A stretch of 8,758 bases of DNA from Thermoanaerobacterium sp. (GCA_029960905.1 JASBVU010000060.1:1-8758); one strand, 5' to 3'; shown: positions 1-6,577, numbered from the stretch's first letter. Numbers and translations: made by a program. The notes: a model not told the origin generated them from the sequence alone.

Positions 1-12
1 AAAAAAAATATT

Positions 13-51
13 CATTAAGGTAATGTAAAATTTATGTTAATTTTATGTTAA
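13..51 (-). promoter_or_regulatory. Second PhoP-binding array, at the end of the chemoreceptor gene
   Basis: On the minus strand TTAACA (51-46), TTAACA (40-35), TTTACA (29-24) and TTAATG (18-13) recur at exactly 11 bp, the same architecture as the pstS array. The first hexamer includes the TAA stop of the chemoreceptor gene. By analogy the -10 would fall about 9 bp further, at or just past the window edge, so the array should control a gene beyond the low-coordinate end, probably pstC or another phosphate gene (inference). Confidence 0.82.
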
Positions 52-1727
52 ATCTTAAAATCTTTTACTGCTTCATTAAGCAATTGGGCATAACCAATTA
101 AGTCATTCGTAACTTTTTCCAAATTAATTATCATTTCATACTCTTCATCAATATTTTTCTCCACATCACCAGCACTTTGATTAAAACCTGCCGATATTTC
201 TTTTACTATTAACGCTTCTGACATTATTTTATCAATATTTCCCATCACCTTTTTTATGTACTCTTCTAATTCTAAAATATTCTCTTTTGTAATCTTTATA
301 TTCATATAAATATCATTAAAATTTTCTTCTGCTTTTTTGCTTATGGACAATCCTTTAGCGATTACATCTTTTTCTTTTTCTATCCTGGTATTGGCGCTGT
401 AGATCTCATCTAACACTTCAGATAAGATAGTTGATGCTTGTACAATGGCATTTTCAGAATCCTCGGATAACTTCCTTATTTCATCGGCGACAACCCTAAA
501 TCCTCTTCCATGCTCTTTAGCTTTTGCAGCCTCAATTGCCGCATTTAATGAAAGTAAGTGTGTCTGTTTTGATATATTTTTAATGATATCTACAATGTCA
601 TTTATCTTCTTTGAATTGATTACCAGTCTTTTAAACAATTCATACGTATCCTGAACACTTAGACTAATTGCTTTCATGTTTTCTGCAACACTTTGGATTG
701 CATTTAAACCCATAACAGCAGTTTCGTTCATCACTTTAGCAGAATTTACTGTTTTATCTACATTCGACATCATCAAATTGGCTGCCGATTCAATCTCAAT
801 AATATTATTTGCCGTATTTTCTATAGCAATTTTCTGTTTTTCAGAACCTGATGATATTTCTTTCATGCTTTCGAAGATTTCTTTTGTCTTTTCTATTGAT
901 TTTGCAGAAACATCTTTAAAAACTTCAGCATGTGTATTTAACCCTTCAATTATTTTGTAAATTTTTTGCACCATATCTCTTAAATTAGAAACCATGTAAC
1001 TTACGCTATTTGATATATTAACTATTTCAAAACTTCCTGCCTTAATATCAGATGCTATTTTTAGATCTCCAGTTGAAATTTTACTAAAGACCTTTTGCAA
1101 TTTCGTTAAAGGCTTTGTAATACCTTTAGTGCCAACTATTGACAATAGAAATGCCAGAATTAGCGAAAAGAAACCTATTAATAAAGTTGCATTCCTTATT
1201 TCATCCACAGGTCTCAAATAAGCATTTTCACTAACAATAATGACGTATAGCCAATCCTTTTCAATAATATATCTATAGCTTATTAATACAGCATTGTTGC
1301 TCAACTTTGTATGTATTAAACCATTGTTTTTCTTAAACATTTCAGTGATTTCCGATTTGCTGATTACATTACTTTCTTCTTTTTTTAAGCTGCCATCTTG
1401 CCATCTTATGGAATCAAATTGCCTATCAAATATATAAATTTGCGGTTTAAGGCCCCTGATATCATAATCAGCTTTTTCACTTTCAATGACATATTGAAGC
1501 TTCGCTCCAAATTCACTTGAATTGTACGCTCCCTCTAAAAGTGATATTTGATTTATCATGGTTTTGGTAGAGCTTGATAAACTGTTTTGTATATCATTGA
1601 CTATGTAATTTTTCGTAATTGTATATGTAGTAAATCCCACGATTGTTATAGATATTAATACGAGAATGGAGAAAAGAAGTATCATTTTTGTTCTGATTCT
1701 CAGACTGTATATACTCAATTTTTTCAT
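48..1727 (-). CDS. Methyl-accepting chemotaxis protein (transmembrane chemoreceptor)
   Basis: This is a chemoreceptor that passes an outside signal to CheA/CheW. Of 559 residues, a transmembrane segment at about 15-37 is followed by an extracellular domain of about 140 residues (40-178; probably Cache-like, not proven), a second membrane segment (180-200), a HAMP domain (about 202-253) and a coiled-coil signalling domain (about 285-555). The hairpin tip reads QTHLLSLNAAIEAAKAKEHGRGFRVVADEIRKLSE (388-422). It is recognisable but differs from the canonical QTNLLALNAAIEAARAGE: His390 replaces the conserved Asn. There is no C-terminal CheR-docking pentapeptide. AGGAGAG lies 6 nt before the ATG. 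No sigma-D (TAAA...GCCGATAA) promoter is seen; it is probably transcribed with pstS. The ligand is unknown; position suggests phosphate. Confidence 0.93.
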   Translation of the reverse strand: MKKLSIYSLRIRTKMILLFSILVLISITIVGFTTYTITKNYIVNDIQNSLSSSTKTMINQISLLEGAYNSSEFGAKLQYVIESEKADYDIRGLKPQIYIFDRQFDSIRWQDGSLKKEESNVISKSEITEMFKKNNGLIHTKLSNNAVLISYRYIIEKDWLYVIIVSENAYLRPVDEIRNATLLIGFFSLILAFLLSIVGTKGITKPLTKLQKVFSKISTGDLKIASDIKAGSFEIVNISNSVSYMVSNLRDMVQKIYKIIEGLNTHAEVFKDVSAKSIEKTKEIFESMKEISSGSEKQKIAIENTANNIIEIESAANLMMSNVDKTVNSAKVMNETAVMGLNAIQSVAENMKAISLSVQDTYELFKRLVINSKKINDIVDIIKNISKQTHLLSLNAAIEAAKAKEHGRGFRVVADEIRKLSEDSENAIVQASTILSEVLDEIYSANTRIEKEKDVIAKGLSISKKAEENFNDIYMNIKITKENILELEEYIKKVMGNIDKIMSEALIVKEISAGFNQSAGDVEKNIDEEYEMIINLEKVTNDLIGYAQLLNEAVKDFKI

Positions 1728-1744
1728 CTATTTCTCTCCTAAAC

Positions 1745-1774
1745 ATAAGAGCCAGTATAAATACCAGCTCTTAT
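1745..1774 (-). terminator. Hairpin between pstS and the chemoreceptor gene (possible weak terminator or leader structure)
   Basis: An 8-bp perfect stem (1774-1767 with 1752-1745) encloses a 2x2 mismatch and a further GTAT/ATAC pairing. On the minus strand it is followed by TTATGTTTAGG, a poor T tract, and then at once by the AGGAGAG ribosome binding site of the chemoreceptor. It may act as a leaky terminator that lowers read-through from pstS, or as an mRNA-stabilising stem for pstS. Confidence 0.45.
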
Positions 1775-1804
1775 AAAATATATTTTATATTTTGTTTTTT
1801 AAAC

Positions 1805-2713
1805 TTATTTTAAAGTCACTTTCATGTCATTTATGTTTATAAAACCAAGCTTCTCCGCAGGTCCTTTCTGAACTTCGTCAGACATCATAAAGTCTAAAAA
1901 TGCCTTGACTACGCCTTTAGGCTCACCTTTTGTGTACATGTGTTCATAAGATGCAATTGGATATTTGCCGTTTATAACATTTTCTTTTGTAGGTTCAACA
2001 CCATTGTATTTCAACGCTTTTACAGAACCATCAAGATACGAGAATGCAAGATAGCTTATTGCGCCTTTCTTTTCCGCCACTGTCTTTCTAACAGTACCTG
2101 AAGCATCTTCTGTCAATGCCAAGCCCTGTACTTCATCTTGTCCGCCTAATACGATTTTCTTAAAAGTCGCTCTGGTGCCTGAACTTGTAGGTCTGTTTAC
2201 TACGATTATTGGTTCATCCGGACCTCCAACTTCTTTCCAATTTTTTATCTTACCTGTAAATATGTCTACCAATTGCTGCTGTGTCAGATTATCTACTGTC
2301 ACATCTTTATTGACAACAACCGCGAAACCTACAACTGCTACTTTGTGATCTACCAATGATTTTGCATCAATACCTGATTTTTCTTCTGCGAATATGTCTG
2401 AATCACCTATATCCGCTGCACCTTGTGATACCTGTGTCAAACCAGTACCACTTCCACCACCTTGGACATTAATAGTTGCATTAGGATATTTTTGATTGAA
2501 TAATGTTGCCGCTTGTTCTACCAAAGGCTGTAATGCTGTTGACCCAACCGCTGTTGCAGTGCCAGAAATATCTTGGCTGCTGCTTTGATTATCACTTGCT
2601 GATTGATTAGATGATCCTGAATTATTAGTATTTGGACCACATGCAGAAAATAAAAACACGCTTAAAACCATCAATACAGACAACAAAACTTTTGCTATTT
2701 TACTCTTTGACAT
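1805..2713 (-). CDS. pstS: Phosphate ABC transporter substrate-binding lipoprotein PstS
   Basis: PstS captures phosphate outside the membrane and delivers it to the PstCAB transporter. The 302 residues begin with a lipoprotein signal peptide (basic MSKSKIAK, hydrophobic core 9-22) ending in FSA-C25, so the protein is probably lipid-anchored. A flexible Ser/Asn/Gln-rich linker follows (about 27-50). The binding domain contains AVGSTALQPL (56-64), GGGSGTGL (85-92), ADIGDSD (100-106) and NRPTSSGTRATF (173-184), which supply the phosphate-binding Ser, Thr, Asp and Arg residues of the family. The ATG has GGAGGTG 5 nt upstream. The promoter carries a full PhoP array. pstC, pstA, pstB and phoU do not follow directly; a chemoreceptor gene does, 77 bp later. 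Confidence 0.96.
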   Translation of the reverse strand: MSKSKIAKVLLSVLMVLSVFLFSACGPNTNNSGSSNQSASDNQSSSQDISGTATAVGSTALQPLVEQAATLFNQKYPNATINVQGGGSGTGLTQVSQGAADIGDSDIFAEEKSGIDAKSLVDHKVAVVGFAVVVNKDVTVDNLTQQQLVDIFTGKIKNWKEVGGPDEPIIVVNRPTSSGTRATFKKIVLGGQDEVQGLALTEDASGTVRKTVAEKKGAISYLAFSYLDGSVKALKYNGVEPTKENVINGKYPIASYEHMYTKGEPKGVVKAFLDFMMSDEVQKGPAEKLGFININDMKVTLK

Positions 2714-2745
2714 ATTTGCACCTCCGTATTTTTTCTTACATGTTT

Positions 2746-2751
2746 AGTATA
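2746..2751 (-). promoter_or_regulatory. -10 element of the pstS promoter
   Basis: TATACT on the minus strand, 9 bp after the last Pho hexamer. No sigma-A -35 is present at 17 bp (ATATAG), as expected for a promoter where PhoP replaces -35 recognition. The start site would be near 2740, giving a leader of about 27 nt that includes the GGAGGTG of pstS. Confidence 0.7.
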
Positions 2752-2760
2752 ACAGTCTAT

Positions 2761-2799
2761 TGTAAAGCCTATATTAAGCCTGTGTTAAAATCATGTAAA
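2761..2799 (-). promoter_or_regulatory. PhoP-binding array upstream of pstS (four hexamers, 11-bp period)
   Basis: On the minus strand TTTACA (2799-2794), TTAACA (2788-2783), TTAATA (2777-2772) and TTTACA (2766-2761) are spaced exactly 11 bp apart on one face of the helix. This matches the known B. subtilis PhoP operator: four TTAACA-like direct repeats with about 5 bp between them. Relative to the predicted start near 2740 the array covers about -60 to -22, the usual position of the core PhoP region in activated promoters. Confidence 0.88.
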
Positions 2800-2805
2800 A
2801 TCATG
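2786..2805. repeat. Tandem 10-bp direct repeat at the phoR/pstS junction
   Basis: The 10-mer taaaatcatg occurs twice in immediate succession (2786-2795, 2796-2805), 2 bp from the phoR stop codon. It overlaps the two distal Pho hexamers. It may simply be a local duplication within the operator. Confidence 0.6.
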
Positions 2806-2807
2806 AA

Positions 2808-4169
2808 CTATTTTTGCTCTTTAGGTAAAACAATGGTAAATTTTGTGCCTTTGCCAACTTCGCTTTCAACAGTAATAGTCCCTTTCATCGACTCTACAAT
2901 GTGTTTTACTATTGCAAGGCCAAGTCCAGTGCCACCTAATTTTCTGGATCTTCCCTTATCAACGCGATAAAATCTTTCAAAAAGCCTCGGTATATTTTCC
3001 TTTGATATGCCTATACCGCTGTCTTCTACTTCTATTACAACATTATTTTCTCCATTGGTGGTCGTGACTTTCACATATCCACCTTCAGGAGTGTACTTTA
3101 TGCCATTGTCGACAAGATTAATAATCATCTGCCTAAGTCTATCTTTGCTGGTCTTAACGACAACATCTTTGCAGTTTAAATCTTTTATTAACCTTATATT
3201 TTTATCGTCAGCAGCTTTTTCCATGATGTAAAAAATTTCATTGATTTCTTCATCAATAGCAATATCCTCTTTTGTAAAGCCTTCTTTCAGATTTTCTATC
3301 TCAGAAAGCGTTAAAATATCATTTATAAGCCTCGTAAGTCTTTCGGCTTCAAATTCGATAATCTCTAAAAACCTGTCCCTTCTCTCAATATTATCAATTG
3401 CACCTTCTCTTAATGTCTCAATAAAACCTCTTATGGAAGTAAGTGGCGTTCTAAGCTCATGTGATACATTTGCGACAAAATCGCTTCTGATTTTTTCTAG
3501 CTTTCTAATCTCTGTTATATCATTTATTATGACAACAAATCCTAACTTTTTATGCGTGACTTGATGGACGATTGGACTTGAGTATATTTTTAGATGTTTG
3601 TTAAATGTGTTAATTTCAAAGTTATCAATATTGTATCCTTTGTCTTTTATGATTTTTTCCAAAACATCGTGAAATTTTGAGTTTCTTACAACATCTAGTA
3701 TGTGCTTTCCAACTGCATAATTATCCTTTATATCAAGCATCGATCGCGCTGAATCGTTTATGAGCAAAATTTTTTCATTTTCATCAAAAGCTATAACGCC
3801 ATTTACTAAACTTTTTAAAATAGCTTCTAATTTTGCATTTCTATCGTACAACTCGTCAATTGTTTCCTGAAGCTTGTCCGACATAGTATTTATAGCAAAT
3901 GATAGCTGACCAATCTCATCGATTGACTTTATCTCAATTCTATGTTCGTAATTACCTTTTGTTATTTCTTTAGCAACATCGGTAATCTCGTTAATAGGCT
4001 GAACAATGCCTTTTACTAACCTGTATCCAAAAAAGTTGCTGATAATTAATCCAAAAAGAATCCCTATAACAAGCCTTATTATTGGCACTTTCCCAATAAA
4101 AAAAAATGACGTTGCCAAGATTCCTAAGAGGTTTATAATAAAATAGCTGTAGTACAGTTTTTTAAACAT
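2808..4169 (-). CDS. phoR: Sensor histidine kinase PhoR
   Basis: This is the membrane kinase partner of PhoP. From the ATG at 4169 it has 453 residues. Two hydrophobic segments lie close together (about 7-25 and 30-50), so the outside loop is only a few residues, unlike the large extracellular domain of Bacillus PhoR; signal input is probably through the membrane or the Pst/PhoU complex (inference). A HAMP domain follows (about 48-102), then a PAS domain (about 112-220), then the H-box NVSHELRTPLT with phosphorylated His237, the N-box INLVDNGIKYTPEGG, G1 DSGIGI, F-box FERFYR and G2 GGTGLGLAIV. GTG starts at 4178 (AAAGGA 5 nt upstream) and 4172 are also possible. The gene overlaps the phoP stop, suggesting translational coupling, and its TAG ends just before the pstS Pho boxes. 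Confidence 0.94.
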   Translation of the reverse strand: MFKKLYYSYFIINLLGILATSFFFIGKVPIIRLVIGILFGLIISNFFGYRLVKGIVQPINEITDVAKEITKGNYEHRIEIKSIDEIGQLSFAINTMSDKLQETIDELYDRNAKLEAILKSLVNGVIAFDENEKILLINDSARSMLDIKDNYAVGKHILDVVRNSKFHDVLEKIIKDKGYNIDNFEINTFNKHLKIYSSPIVHQVTHKKLGFVVIINDITEIRKLEKIRSDFVANVSHELRTPLTSIRGFIETLREGAIDNIERRDRFLEIIEFEAERLTRLINDILTLSEIENLKEGFTKEDIAIDEEINEIFYIMEKAADDKNIRLIKDLNCKDVVVKTSKDRLRQMIINLVDNGIKYTPEGGYVKVTTTNGENNVVIEVEDSGIGISKENIPRLFERFYRVDKGRSRKLGGTGLGLAIVKHIVESMKGTITVESEVGKGTKFTIVLPKEQK

Positions 4170-4869
4170 CACTTTCACCTGTATCCTTTAATTTGTACCC
4201 AATGCCACGTACAGTTTCAATGTATACTGGAAGCTTATCGTCATCTTCTATCTTTTTCCTCAAATGCCGTATGTGGACATCTACGGTTCTCGTTTCGCCA
4301 GCGTATTCATATCCCCATACCTTGTCCAACAAATAATCTCGCGTCAAAACTTTGCCTCTGTTTTTTGATAAAAGCTTTAAAAGCTCAAACTCTTTCAAAG
4401 TAAGGTCAAGCAATTCATTGCCTTTATAAACCAGATGTTTTTCAGTATCTATCGTAATATCTCCAAACTTGATGATCTCATTATCTTCAGGCTCACTTTT
4501 AGATCTTCTTAGCACTACTTTAATCCTTGCCAACAATTCTCTTATGCTAAAGGGTTTTGTAATGTAATCATCTGCTCCAAGTTCCAATCCTAATATCTTA
4601 TCTACTTCTTCACTCTTTGCAGTCAGCATTATTATAGGGATGTTTTTAAGATGTTCATCGGATTTTAACTTTTTACACACATCTATGCCATCTATGTCTG
4701 GAAGCATCAAGTCTAAAAGAATTAAATCAGGATTCGTCTCTTTGCATTTTTCAAACCCGTCTTTGCCGTTATCAGTCAAAACCACATTGTACCCTTGTGC
4801 TTCTAAATTATACCTTAATAGCTCTAAAATATGGGCTTCGTCTTCAATTACAAGAATTGTATGTGCCAA
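4162..4869 (-). CDS. phoP: Phosphate-starvation response regulator, PhoP/PhoB type (OmpR family)
   Basis: This is a cytoplasmic DNA-binding response regulator that, when phosphorylated by PhoR, activates pst and other Pho genes. From the TTG at 4869 it has 235 residues. The receiver domain (about 3-120) shows E9-D10 for metal binding, the phospho-acceptor D53 in LILLDLMLPDIDG, T83 in MLTAK and K105 in ITKPF. The winged-helix domain (about 132-229) includes LTLKEFELLKLL, GKVLTRDYLLDKVWG, TRTVDVHIRHLRKKIE and ETVRGIGYKL, the OmpR/PhoB pattern. A longer frame from a TTG at 4890 would hold the AGGAGG site, so the TTG 7 nt after AGGAGG is chosen. It overlaps phoR, and the neighbouring pstS with its Pho boxes supports a phosphate role rather than another stimulus. 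Confidence 0.93.
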   Translation of the reverse strand: MAHTILVIEDEAHILELLRYNLEAQGYNVVLTDNGKDGFEKCKETNPDLILLDLMLPDIDGIDVCKKLKSDEHLKNIPIIMLTAKSEEVDKILGLELGADDYITKPFSIRELLARIKVVLRRSKSEPEDNEIIKFGDITIDTEKHLVYKGNELLDLTLKEFELLKLLSKNRGKVLTRDYLLDKVWGYEYAGETRTVDVHIRHLRKKIEDDDKLPVYIETVRGIGYKLKDTGESDV

Positions 4870-4883
4870 AATTGCACCTCCTA

Positions 4884-4900
4884 AGTACAAATCATGTACA
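4884..4900 (-). promoter_or_regulatory. Possible weak PhoP half-sites ahead of phoP
   Basis: On the minus strand TGTACA (4900-4895) and TGTACT (4889-4884) repeat at 11 bp, and the stretch TGTACATGATTTGTAC resembles TTTACATGATTTTAAC in the pstS array. Only two imperfect hexamers are present, and they lie directly before the phoP ribosome binding site. The same bases also read as a 10-bp palindrome, catgtacatg, at 4893-4902. Autoregulation is possible but weakly supported. Confidence 0.3.
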
Positions 4901-4911
4901 TGTATAGAACT

Positions 4912-5379
4912 TTATCTTTTCTCTTCGGTATCATTTAATAATTTTTTAAGCTCATCCATAAAAGTATTTATGTCTTTAAATTGTCTGTAAACAGATGCAA
5001 ACCTTACGTACGCCACTTCATCAACATTTTTAAGCTTTTCCATCACCATCTCTCCAATTTTAGCTGATGTGATTTCCTTTTCATACGAATTGTAAATATC
5101 TCTTTCTATTTCATCTGTCAATTCTTCTAACTTTTGGATAGGAACAGGCCTTTTTTCACAAGCTTTTATCATGCCTTTTAGTATTTTGTCTCTATCATAA
5201 GATTCTCTGCTTAAATCTTTTTTTATTACCAGAATTGGAACTTGTTCGACTTTTTCATAAGTGGTAAACCTTTTGCCGCACTTTATGCATTCTCGCCTTC
5301 TTCTTATTGAAGTAGAATCATCGGTAGGTCGAGAATCAATCACTTTGGAATCTAAATAACCGCAAAAAGGGCATTTCAA
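4912..5379 (-). CDS. nrdR: Transcriptional repressor NrdR of ribonucleotide reductase genes
   Basis: NrdR senses ATP/dATP and represses nrd genes by binding paired NrdR boxes. The 155-residue length is normal for the family. The N-terminal zinc ribbon has C3-P-F-C6 and C31-I-K-C34, with the conserved SRP and [17 protein letters not shown] between and after them. The ATP-cone domain runs from about 46 to 136 (VIKKD...[25 protein letters not shown]). The start is a TTG at 5379; it is the only start in this frame before the zinc ribbon, since a TAA lies two codons upstream. The AAAGGA site is 10 nt from it, while an out-of-frame ATG at 5383 is better spaced. No nrd gene or NrdR box is seen here. 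The phoP gene follows after 42 bp without a terminator. Confidence 0.97.
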   Translation of the reverse strand: MKCPFCGYLDSKVIDSRPTDDSTSIRRRRECIKCGKRFTTYEKVEQVPILVIKKDLSRESYDRDKILKGMIKACEKRPVPIQKLEELTDEIERDIYNSYEKEITSAKIGEMVMEKLKNVDEVAYVRFASVYRQFKDINTFMDELKKLLNDTEEKR

Positions 5380-5442
5380 ACATTATCATTCCTTTCGTCA
5401 CAGCATATCAAAAAACTTTTTTTATCGACAATTGCTAATAAA

Positions 5443-5471
5443 ATTATAATAAAATTGATGTAAATAGTCAA
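5443..5471 (-). promoter_or_regulatory. Sigma-A promoter of nrdR
   Basis: On the minus strand TTGACT (5471-5466), a 17-bp spacer and a perfect TATAAT (5448-5443) make the best housekeeping promoter in the window. The -35 overlaps the ylmC stop codon. Transcription would start near 5436, about 57 nt before nrdR. nrdR, and possibly phoP-phoR behind it, could be transcribed from here. Confidence 0.8.
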
Positions 5472-5719
5472 ACTTGTGTTACATCTCCATTAATATCAAT
5501 TAATATAACATCTTCACCTATTTTTTTTACAGATTGCCATGGTATATACAAGTCCTGATCCTTTGCAAAAAATCTAAATCCCTTTGTTTCACTTGGTATT
5601 ATAAAGCCATCTACTTTGCCTTCCTCTAAGTTTACTTCTATGTCAATAATGTTGCCAAGCCTTTTACCGGTGTTTACGTCAATTACGTCTTTATCTCTTA
5701 AATCCGATGTTTTAAACAT
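5468..5719 (-). CDS. ylmC: YlmC/YmxH family PRC-barrel sporulation protein
   Basis: This small protein of 83 residues is one PRC-barrel domain: MFKTSDLRDKDVIDVNTGKRLG (start of the barrel, with the conserved DxxTGKRLG turn), then alternating beta strands to LYIPWQSVKKIGEDVILID. Members of this family lie next to sigG in many spore formers, B. subtilis ylmC among them, and are annotated as sporulation proteins; the molecular role is not established. The start is the ATG at 5719, preceded by AAGGGGG at 7-nt spacing. A longer frame from a TTG at 5737 would contain that ribosome binding site and is rejected. It follows the sigG terminator, so it needs its own promoter; nothing convincing is seen in the 60-bp gap apart from an A/T-rich stretch. 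Its 3' end carries the nrdR promoter. Confidence 0.88.
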   Translation of the reverse strand: MFKTSDLRDKDVIDVNTGKRLGNIIDIEVNLEEGKVDGFIIPSETKGFRFFAKDQDLYIPWQSVKKIGEDVILIDINGDVTQV

Positions 5720-5785
5720 TATGATTCCCCCTTTCAAATCTTCATACTAAAAATATATGCAGTTCTTTTTATCAAATTACAATAG

Positions 5786-5807
5786 AAAAACTTGCCATAA
5801 GGCAAGT
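5786..5807 (-). terminator. Rho-independent terminator after sigG
   Basis: On the minus strand ACTTGCC TTAT GGCAAGT forms a 7-bp stem with a 4-nt loop (5807-5790), overlapping the first base of the TGA stop complement, and is followed by a T tract (5790-5786). It closes the spoIIGA-sigE-sigG unit and separates it from ylmC. Confidence 0.85.
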
Positions 5808-6577
5808 CATATATATTTTCTCATGTGTGATAACGCTGATTTTTCAAGTCTTGATACTTGAGCTTGTGATATGCCAATTTCTTTTGCAACTTCCATTTGA
5901 GTTTTTCCCTCAAAGAAGCGCATCGTCAATATCATCTTTTCTCTGTTATTTAACTTCTTAATTGCTTCTTTCAAAGCTATCTGTTCCAACCATACTTCGT
6001 CTACGTTTTTTTCATCGCCTATTTGATCCATCACGTATATTGCATCTCCGCCATCATGGTATATTGGTTCAAAAAGTGACACAGGATCTTGTATGGCATC
6101 AAGTGCAAACACTACTTCTTCCCTTGGTATGTTCAGCTCTTTCGCTATATCGCCAACAGTCGGTTCTTTTGAATTCTCATTGACAAGCTTATCTCTTACT
6201 TGCAAAGCTTTATATGCTACATCTCTTAATGATCTGCTAACCCTAATAGAATTGTTATCTCTTAAATACCGTCTAATCTCTCCAATAATCATTGGCACTG
6301 CATACGTTGAAAATTTTACGTTCTGATTTAAATCAAAATTATCTATTGCCTTAATCAAGCCTATACAACCAACTTGAAACAAATCATCTACATATTCACC
6401 ACGATTATTAAATCTTTGTATAACGCTTAATACAAGCCTTAAATTCCCATTTATAAATTCTTCCCTGGCATTTTTATCGCCATTTTTCATTCTCAAAAGT
6501 AATTCCTTTTGTTTAGCACCTTTTAGTACAGGTAACTTAGAAGTATTTACTCCGCAGATCTCTACTTTATTATTCAT
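5807..6577 (-). CDS. sigG: RNA polymerase sporulation sigma factor sigma-G
   Basis: Sigma-G drives late forespore transcription, including spore protection and germination genes. It has 256 residues from the ATG at 6577 (260 in B. subtilis). The N-terminus MNNKVEICGVNTSKLPVLK is the family signature. Region 2 (about 43-107) includes NGNLRLVLSVIQRFNNRGEYVDDLFQ and STYAVPMIIGEIRRYLRD; region 3 (about 113-180) contains VSLFEPIYHDGGD; region 4 (about 210-254) has KTQMEVAKEIGISQAQVSRLEK. Asn45, which I recall as the residue by which anti-sigma factors recognise sigma-G in B. subtilis, is present. A longer frame from a TTG at 6592 is rejected because GGAGG would then lie inside it; that GGAGG sits 8 nt before the ATG. 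Its own candidate promoter and a hairpin precede it, and a terminator overlaps its stop codon. Confidence 0.98.
   Translation of the reverse strand: MNNKVEICGVNTSKLPVLKGAKQKELLLRMKNGDKNAREEFINGNLRLVLSVIQRFNNRGEYVDDLFQVGCIGLIKAIDNFDLNQNVKFSTYAVPMIIGEIRRYLRDNNSIRVSRSLRDVAYKALQVRDKLVNENSKEPTVGDIAKELNIPREEVVFALDAIQDPVSLFEPIYHDGGDAIYVMDQIGDEKNVDEVWLEQIALKEAIKKLNNREKMILTMRFFEGKTQMEVAKEIGISQAQVSRLEKSALSHMRKYI

Noticed and set aside
445..960. Plus-strand open frames opposite the chemoreceptor, and similar ones opposite pstS, phoR, phoP, sigG, sigE and spoIIGA
   Set aside because: They lie antisense to clear, conserved genes, resemble no known protein, and lack convincing ribosome binding sites.
1773..1804. 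Promoter for the chemoreceptor gene in the A/T-rich gap
   Set aside because: TATAAA-like strings exist but there is no -35 at a suitable distance and no sigma-D motif; the A/T content makes such matches meaningless.
5401..5432. A-run and T-run pairing as a terminator after ylmC
   Set aside because: The stem would be almost only A-T pairs with mismatches, and it lies downstream of the nrdR promoter, inside its leader.
5435..5465. Pho-like 11-bp periodicity in the nrdR promoter (TTTACA, TTTATT, TTTATT)
   Set aside because: Only the first unit resembles the motif; the rest is A/T-rich promoter DNA including the TATAAT.
5743..5749. CATACTA on the plus strand, an exact sigma-G/sigma-K type -10
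   Set aside because: No matching -35 is found 16-18 bp upstream and it would drive transcription antisense into sigG; likely chance.
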